A stretch of 57,001 nt of DNA from an uncultured Flavobacteriales bacterium (GTDB taxonomy: Bacteria; Bacteroidota; Bacteroidia; Flavobacteriales; Crocinitomicaceae): assembly GCA_946479985.1 (NCBI GenBank), contig CAMLIF010000012.1, positions 1-57,001 on the forward strand, given 5' to 3'. The notes below the pieces were generated by a model. The model saw only the letters and a list, made by a program, of their open reading frames with translations. It was not told the origin of the DNA and ran no database searches. Below are positions 56,642 through 57,001 of this stretch, one piece after another. A program made the position numbers and the translations under genes. Numbering within the stretch: position 1 is the stretch's first letter; each line of letters begins with the position of its first letter.

Positions 56642-57001
56642 TTGAACCTAAGAATCTTCATAGTTATCTTATTTTCATTTTTTCTCGGAAAAAGCGTTCT
56701 TGCCTGCGATGGTTTTGTGACAGGTTCAGATACAATTTGCTTTTCAGGTGCATCCGGATATCCAATTACTTTTCACGGAACAGGAGGAACCGGTCCTTAC
56801 ACATTTACTTATTCAATCAACGGAGTAACGCAGTCAACTGTTGTCAGTGGGGCAGGCGATTCAGTTCAGGTGATTTTCCCTGTTTCGGGCTTAGGCCAAT
56901 TTGACTATACTTTGTTTCAGGTGACTGATGCGGCTGGATGTACCGAAACTGTTAACAGTACGGCTACAGTTCAGGTTGTTATCAATCCGGCAATTATGGT
57001 T
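56642..57001 (+). CDS. Start of a large secreted repeat protein (SprB/PKD-like adhesin), 3' end cut
   Basis: The plus frame runs from a TTG at 56642 (a GTG at 56609 is the alternative) to the window end, 120 residues. A signal peptide (LRIFIVILFSFFLGKSVLA) is followed by CDGFVTGSDTICFSGASG and a PKD-like beta-sandwich unit with GTGGTGPYTFTYSIN and FQVTDAAGCTETV. Repeats of this kind make up the very long surface adhesins of gliding Bacteroidota, which are exported by type IX secretion. The full length and any C-terminal sorting domain lie beyond the window. The TTG start is supported by the promoter spacing. Confidence 0.75.
   Translation, partial: MNLRIFIVILFSFFLGKSVLACDGFVTGSDTICFSGASGYPITFHGTGGTGPYTFTYSINGVTQSTVVSGAGDSVQVIFPVSGLGQFDYTLFQVTDAAGCTETVNSTATVQVVINPAIMV

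Overview
The window looks like a stretch of chromosome from a Flavobacteriales bacterium (Bacteroidota), most like the Fluviicola/Crocinitomicaceae group. The evidence is: promoter-like TAnnTTTG boxes with TTG about 19-23 bp upstream, few Shine-Dalgarno sites, many short signal-peptide proteins and lipoproteins, a type IX secretion (gliding type) C-terminal domain, SusC-like TonB receptor architecture, an archaeal-type ProRS, a Bacteroidota putative porin, and a his operon preceded by a leader peptide. The genus is an inference from gene style only; no search was run.

Layout. 1-11.2 kb is mostly housekeeping: a partial secreted protein, a ferredoxin divergent from a LuxC-like acyl-CoA reductase, a glucosaminidase with LysM domains, a helical-repeat protein, proS, a conserved unknown, tRNA-Glu, rpsT, a porin and fabG. 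11.2-21.2 kb holds a repeat pair, a DUF4374 lipoprotein with a TonB receptor (XusB/XusA-like, probable iron or siderophore uptake, with a perfect palindrome at the promoter), a large TerB-like/ABCG fusion transporter, two small envelope proteins and hemB. 21.2-45.3 kb is an accessory-looking, mainly minus-strand series of secreted, lipoprotein and small enzyme genes (VOC, ABM-like, GNAT, lipocalin, SRPBCC, DinB, GlxA-type AraC regulator, MtfA). It contains two paralogous pairs: Asp-box secreted proteins at 25.0 and 43.5 kb, and lipoproteins at 36.8 and 42.0 kb. 45.5-53.0 kb is a complete histidine operon: hisL attenuator, hisG, a fused hisD-hisC, hisB, hisH, hisA, hisF, hisIE. 53.1-57 kb has a lipoprotein hydrolase, a DUF4424/YARHG-like protein, a DbpA-like helicase with DEFD in place of DEAD, and the start of a large repeat adhesin.

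The most unusual item is non-coding. In the divergent intergenic region 35361-35992, an 8-bp motif (best form TCTGTTAT) recurs about 19 times from 35364 to 35757. The steps are almost strictly alternating 21 and 22 bp (mean about 21.4 bp, near two helical turns), and a second TG step lies near the middle of most units. The spacers are unrelated, so this is neither a copy-paste tandem repeat nor a CRISPR array. It resembles an iteron, centromere or helically phased protein-binding array, and I know of no described family for it.

Other points of interest are the HisD-HisC fusion, a mechanistically complete his attenuator, a palindrome inside an insertion in hisH, a dispersed CCCTTTGGAGGG repeat that also sits just upstream of hisIE, a shared TTTAGTCTAAA operator core, and three genes whose start codon lies exactly 4 nt after a TAnnTTTG box, suggesting leaderless transcripts.
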